Assembly (NCBI GenBank): GCA_030044325.1
Contig: JASHWA010000490.1
Location: 1-7,642, forward strand
Direction of reading: 5' to 3'
Origin: Bryobacteraceae bacterium
GTDB taxonomy: Bacteria; Acidobacteriota; Terriglobia; Bryobacterales; Bryobacteraceae
Length of the DNA stretch: 7,642 bases
Shown here: positions 5,758 to 7,642 of the stretch, one piece after another
Numbering within the stretch: position 1 is the first letter of the stretch
How the letters are laid out: each line of letters begins with the position of its first letter
The notes under the pieces: model-generated
Databases searched by the model: none
What the model was told of the DNA's origin: nothing
Seen by the model: only the letters and a program-made list of their open reading frames with translations
Position numbers and translations under genes: made by a program

Positions 5758-6120
5758 CTAGCTCAAGAAACTTCTCAGGTCCTTCTCGTTCACTTCCGGC
5801 TCGCCCGGCGCGACGTCGTTCAACCTTCCGAGCTTCATCCATTGCTCCAGCCGATCCACCAGGCTGAACAGGTGATCGAAGGAATCGACAATGAACAGCA
5901 GCGGCTGGTAGCGGTGGATTTCGAAACCCCGGTTGATCGCCCATTCGAGCTGCATGGGGAAGCGCTGCACGCCGGGCGATTCGATGGAATGCTCGATTTC
6001 TCCGTACGAGCTGAGCAGACCGCTGCCGTACACGCGCAGGCCGCCCGGGCGAATTCATCAGGCCGAATTCGATGGTGAACCAGAAAAATCGCGACCTCGA
6101 TGATACCCCAGATAGGCACC
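5758..6120 (-). pseudogene. Remnant of phenylalanine 4-hydroxylase (C-terminal part, frameshifted)
   Basis: Read on the minus strand, the last 91 codons (6033-5758) encode YGSGLLSSYGE, then YQPLLFIVDSFDHL and a normal-looking C-terminus ending at TAG. These are hallmarks of the catalytic core of biopterin-dependent aromatic amino acid hydroxylases. Just upstream, in a different frame, is SRFFWFTIEFGLM (about 6094-6056), which contains the third iron ligand, the Glu of FTIEFGL. Dropping one base in the CCCGGGCGG stretch (about 6041-6048) joins them as SPG-GLRVYGSGLL. A second frame break is likely near 6095-6096, since TATCTGGGGTATCATCGA before it reads YLGYHR in a third frame, with a TGA at 6126-6124. 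Further upstream nothing matches the family; the HDxxGH motif with the two His iron ligands and the whole N-terminal half are absent. The gene cannot make an active enzyme. Where the homology begins is uncertain by some 20 bp. Confidence 0.85.
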
Positions 6121-6176
6121 CACTCACCAGTGGTGCTTGGGTGATTTTTGTAATCGGATTAAGGGGAATGTTCTGT

Positions 6177-6191
6177 ATCTCTCTAAGAGAT
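6177..6191. other. Small hairpin in the leader of the secreted BamE-like gene
   Basis: ATCTCT-CTA-AGAGAT forms a 6-bp stem with a 3-base loop. Flanking GGTGAT (6140-6145) and ATCACC (6190-6195) can pair as an alternative. These lie 30-80 nt before the ATG at 6224. GAGG at 6212-6215 is the probable ribosome binding site, 8 nt from the ATG. No convincing -35/-10 pair is seen between 6121 and 6223. Confidence 0.3.
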
Positions 6192-6223
6192 CACCTGTTA
6201 GGATCATTTGTGAGGTACTGGAT

Positions 6224-6871
6224 ATGAAAGGGATGGCCCTGGTCATAATCCTGGGCTTTAGCGTGGCGGCGCATTCGGCGGGACAATCGCTGGTGGAACA
6301 CGCCGCAGCCGCAGCGGGCGGCACCGTCGGCGGAGTCGCGGGCAAGACAGCCAGCGACGCGCTGACCAACATTTTCAATAAAGTGGACAGAGCCACGTCG
6401 AAAGCGGCCGCGGCCGACGCGCCCAAAGCGGAACGGCGCCCGGAGCGTGCCAATGCGGCGGCCGATCCGTCCACCGGCGAAGAACCCATGTTCGAGGTTG
6501 GTCCAGGGGTGCCGCATTCGAAGGGCGCTCGCAACCGGGCCCCCTCCGTTCCTCCGCCTCCGCCGCTTGCGCATCACGTTTCGCATCACACCCGGCCCAC
6601 GCCCGAACGCTCGCCGGAACCGGCTCCCGAGCGCCTGGCTGCCGCAGCGATTCCTCCGCCGCCGGAGCCGCAAGCCACGGCGCAGGATCTCAAGAAAATC
6701 GCCGTGGGAATGCATCGCGCCGAGTTGTTGAAGCTTGGATTTCCGGCCATCCATCTGATGATGGTCGATAGCGGCCACCTGGTCGAGACGTTCCACTTCA
6801 CCACCCAATCCTCGGACGTCGGCCTGGTGCGGCTCACGGACGGAACCGTATCGAGCGTTCAAGTAAACTGA
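6224..6871 (+). CDS. Secreted proline-rich protein with C-terminal BamE/SmpA-like module
   Basis: This encodes a 215-residue protein. Residues 1-19 are a signal peptide (MKGMALVIILGFSVAAHSA), probably cut before GQSL; there is no lipobox Cys. Residues 20-60 are Ala/Gly-rich with a hydrophobic, glycine-zipper-like stretch (AAAAAGGTVGGVAGK). Residues 61-150 are a low-complexity linker with charged stretches, two proline runs (109-114, 144-147) and a His cluster (117-122). Residues 153-215 form a compact domain: KKIAVGMHRAELLKLGFP, a beta strand with ETFHF, then VRLTDGTVSSVQV. The order GMxxxEllxlGxP, strand, strand, DGxVxxV is that of SmpA/OmlA (BamE-like) domains. Role unknown; an envelope location is likely. 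Start chosen at 6224 because GAGG sits 8 nt upstream and the signal peptide starts there; an in-frame ATG at 6137 would bury it. The acetyltransferase gene follows after 4 nt. Confidence 0.8.
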   Translation: MKGMALVIILGFSVAAHSAGQSLVEHAAAAAGGTVGGVAGKTASDALTNIFNKVDRATSKAAAADAPKAERRPERANAAADPSTGEEPMFEVGPGVPHSKGARNRAPSVPPPPPLAHHVSHHTRPTPERSPEPAPERLAAAAIPPPPEPQATAQDLKKIAVGMHRAELLKLGFPAIHLMMVDSGHLVETFHFTTQSSDVGLVRLTDGTVSSVQVN

Positions 6872-6875
6872 TCGA

Positions 6876-7385
6876 ATGGAGATTCGGGCGCTGACCCGCG
6901 CCGATCTGGATGCGTTTCAGGGGCTGCGCCGTGAACGCCTGGAAATGGAGCCGCGCGCGTTCGCCGAATCGCTCGCCGAGCACGATGCGACGCCGGTCGA
7001 GGCGGTCGAGCGGCGGCTCGCTTCCTCTTCCGGAGACCAATTCGTGATCGGCGCGTTCGCGCCGGGCGGGCAACTGGTGGGGATGGCCGGATTCGCGCGC
7101 AACATGCGGCACAAGAGCCGGCACAAGGGAGTCATCTGGGGAGTTTACGTTCAGCCCACCTGGCGCAATCAGGGTGTCGCGCGCGCGCTGCTCGTCACGC
7201 TCATCGAGCGCGTCAGGTCCAATCCGGGCGTCGAGAAAATTATGCTGACCGTTTCGATCCATCAGATCGCCGCGCAACGGCTGTATCGATCTCTTGGATT
7301 TGAAAGCTACGGCCGCGAAAAACACGCGCTCTCCGTGGACGGCGCCTGGGTTGACGAAGACCAGATGGTCCTGTGGCTGCGGTAA
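6876..7385 (+). CDS. GNAT family N-acetyltransferase
   Basis: This encodes a 169-residue protein with the GNAT fold, which transfers an acetyl group from acetyl-CoA to an amine. Motif A is clear: strand VIWGVYVQPTW (86-96), then the acetyl-CoA pyrophosphate loop R97-N-Q-G100-V-A102 and the following helix (ALLVTLIERV). Motif B is seen as KIMLTVSIHQIAAQRLYRSLGF (121-142), including the family pattern AxxLYxxLGF. N-terminal residues 1-50 (EIRALTRADLDAFQGLRRERLE) fit the usual first strand and helices. Length is normal. The acceptor cannot be told; the closest style is RimI- or antibiotic-type GNATs, but neither is supported specifically. The ATG is 4 nt past the stop of the secreted protein gene, with no own Shine-Dalgarno, so it is probably translated by coupling. 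Confidence 0.9.
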   Translation: MEIRALTRADLDAFQGLRRERLEMEPRAFAESLAEHDATPVEAVERRLASSSGDQFVIGAFAPGGQLVGMAGFARNMRHKSRHKGVIWGVYVQPTWRNQGVARALLVTLIERVRSNPGVEKIMLTVSIHQIAAQRLYRSLGFESYGREKHALSVDGAWVDEDQMVLWLR

Positions 7386-7390
7386 TCGGA

Positions 7391-7407
7391 CATCGCGGAC
7401 AGCGATG
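7391..7407 (+). terminator. Possible weak terminator hairpin after the acetyltransferase gene
   Basis: CATCGC-GGACA-GCGATG forms a 6-bp stem with a 5-base loop, starting 6 nt past the TAA. No T run follows (AGAACCC), so it is not a standard intrinsic terminator. It is the only stem directly behind this two-gene unit. Confidence 0.25.
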
Positions 7408-7438
7408 AGAACCCAACCACGCAAAAATTGAATGATTT

Positions 7439-7473
7439 CACTGGCCACCGGCCACCGACCACTGGCCACTGAC
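7439..7473. repeat. Heptad tandem repeat, five units
   Basis: Five consecutive heptads follow the consensus CAC-Y-G-R-C: CACTGGC, CACCGGC, CACCGAC, CACTGGC, CACTGAC. On the minus strand these read G-Y-C-R-G-T-G, and they share the AGTG core and 7-base period with the GTAGTGG units at 1094-1144. The tract lies between convergent genes. Confidence 0.75.
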
Positions 7474-7506
7474 CGGTGATGAACGCGTTCAGGCGGATTT
7501 CACCGG
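7473..7506. repeat. Nested palindromes between convergent genes
   Basis: CCGGTGA (7473-7479) pairs with TCACCGG (7500-7506). Between them lies a perfect 12-bp palindrome, TGAACGCGTTCA (7480-7491), followed by 8 unpaired bases. The structure begins 8 nt after the stop of the minus-strand partial gene, so it could slow or end transcription from the right. No T run is present. Confidence 0.4.
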
Positions 7507-7513
7507 GACAGAG

Positions 7514-7642
7514 TCACAACGGTTGATGCGTTTTGTGTAAGCGGATGTTGCCGTCGGCTGTGGTCAGCCGCAGAGTGCGGTGGGCGTGGCCGATTTTGCC
7601 CGACGCGTAGGTTCCGTGATTGGGATCTTCTTTGATCACCAG
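7514..7642 (-). CDS. C-terminal end of an unidentified protein, 5' part outside the window
   Basis: The minus strand from 7642 reads 42 codons, beginning LVIKEDPNHGTYASG and ending HKTHQPL before TGA (7516-7514). Codon use is GC-rich at third positions, in keeping with the neighbours. The stretch HRTLRLTTADGNIRL has the alternating strand pattern with DGNI turns seen in DUF4097-type beta-repeat proteins, but the fragment is too short for a firm call. It converges with the acetyltransferase gene across 128 bp of repeats. I assign no function. Confidence 0.55.
   Translation of the reverse strand: MVIKEDPNHGTYASGKIGHAHRTLRLTTADGNIRLHKTHQPL

Noticed and set aside
5835..6127. Other minus-strand frames with ATG or GTG starts over the phenylalanine hydroxylase remnant
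   Set aside because: They mix short true hydroxylase pieces with out-of-frame sequence, so they are parts of the pseudogene, not separate genes.
6121..6223. Leader of the secreted protein gene considered as a riboswitch
   Set aside because: Only short 6-bp stems are seen, and no known aptamer core is recognisable.
6191..6862. Minus-strand open frame of 223 codons opposite the secreted BamE-like gene
   Set aside because: Very Arg/Gly-rich, without domains. The plus-strand frame has a signal peptide, a good ribosome binding site and a folded C-terminal module.
6834..7469. Minus-strand open frame of 211 codons opposite the acetyltransferase gene
   Set aside because: Shadow of a clear GNAT gene, beginning inside the heptad array; the composition is not protein-like.

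Overview
The window looks like part of a GC-rich chromosome of an Acidobacteriota member, most likely from the Solibacter/Bryobacter group. This rests on gene style and repeat style only: a secreted Ala/Pro/Gln-tailed hypothetical protein, a short PilZ protein, a peroxisome-like fused beta-oxidation enzyme, and intergenic heptad and hairpin repeats. No rRNA, tRNA, CRISPR array, transposase or phage gene is visible.

Layout, left to right. Positions 1-593 (minus) hold the N-terminal 197 residues of an exported hypothetical protein that runs off the left edge and has a good sigma70-like promoter at 640-669. Positions 594-1140 are gene-free and carry a long REP/REPIN-like inverted repeat (803-913) and a heptad repeat tract (1033-1144). 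A minus-strand pair follows: a six-helix membrane protein (2174-2761) and, 7 nt downstream, a secreted alpha/beta hydrolase of the MetX-like type (1141-2166). It diverges from a PilZ gene (2868-3251), and the 103-106 bp between them contain an operator-like inverted repeat. Positions 3252-3552, between convergent genes, are packed with hairpins. A 710-residue enoyl-CoA hydratase/3-hydroxyacyl-CoA dehydrogenase occupies 3553-5685 (minus). Behind it, 5758 to about 6120 (minus) is the frameshifted C-terminal remnant of a phenylalanine 4-hydroxylase gene. Then come two closely spaced plus-strand genes: a secreted proline-rich protein with a C-terminal BamE/SmpA-like module (6224-6871) and a GNAT acetyltransferase (6876-7385). 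A second heptad tract (7439-7473) and nested palindromes separate these from the last 42 codons of a minus-strand gene entering from the right edge (7514-7642).

The genes do not form one pathway. The bifunctional enzyme would catalyse the middle two steps of fatty-acid beta-oxidation, but no thiolase or acyl-CoA dehydrogenase lies in the window. The phenylalanine hydroxylase remnant shows that gene decay has happened here. The two short transcription units (membrane protein plus hydrolase, and secreted protein plus acetyltransferase) are the only operon-like groupings.

I found no convincing undescribed defence, mobile or regulatory system. The most rewarding items are the small repeats (three heptad tracts, one REPIN-like element, one multi-hairpin cluster), the phenylalanine hydroxylase remnant, and the BamE-like module on a proline-rich secreted stalk.
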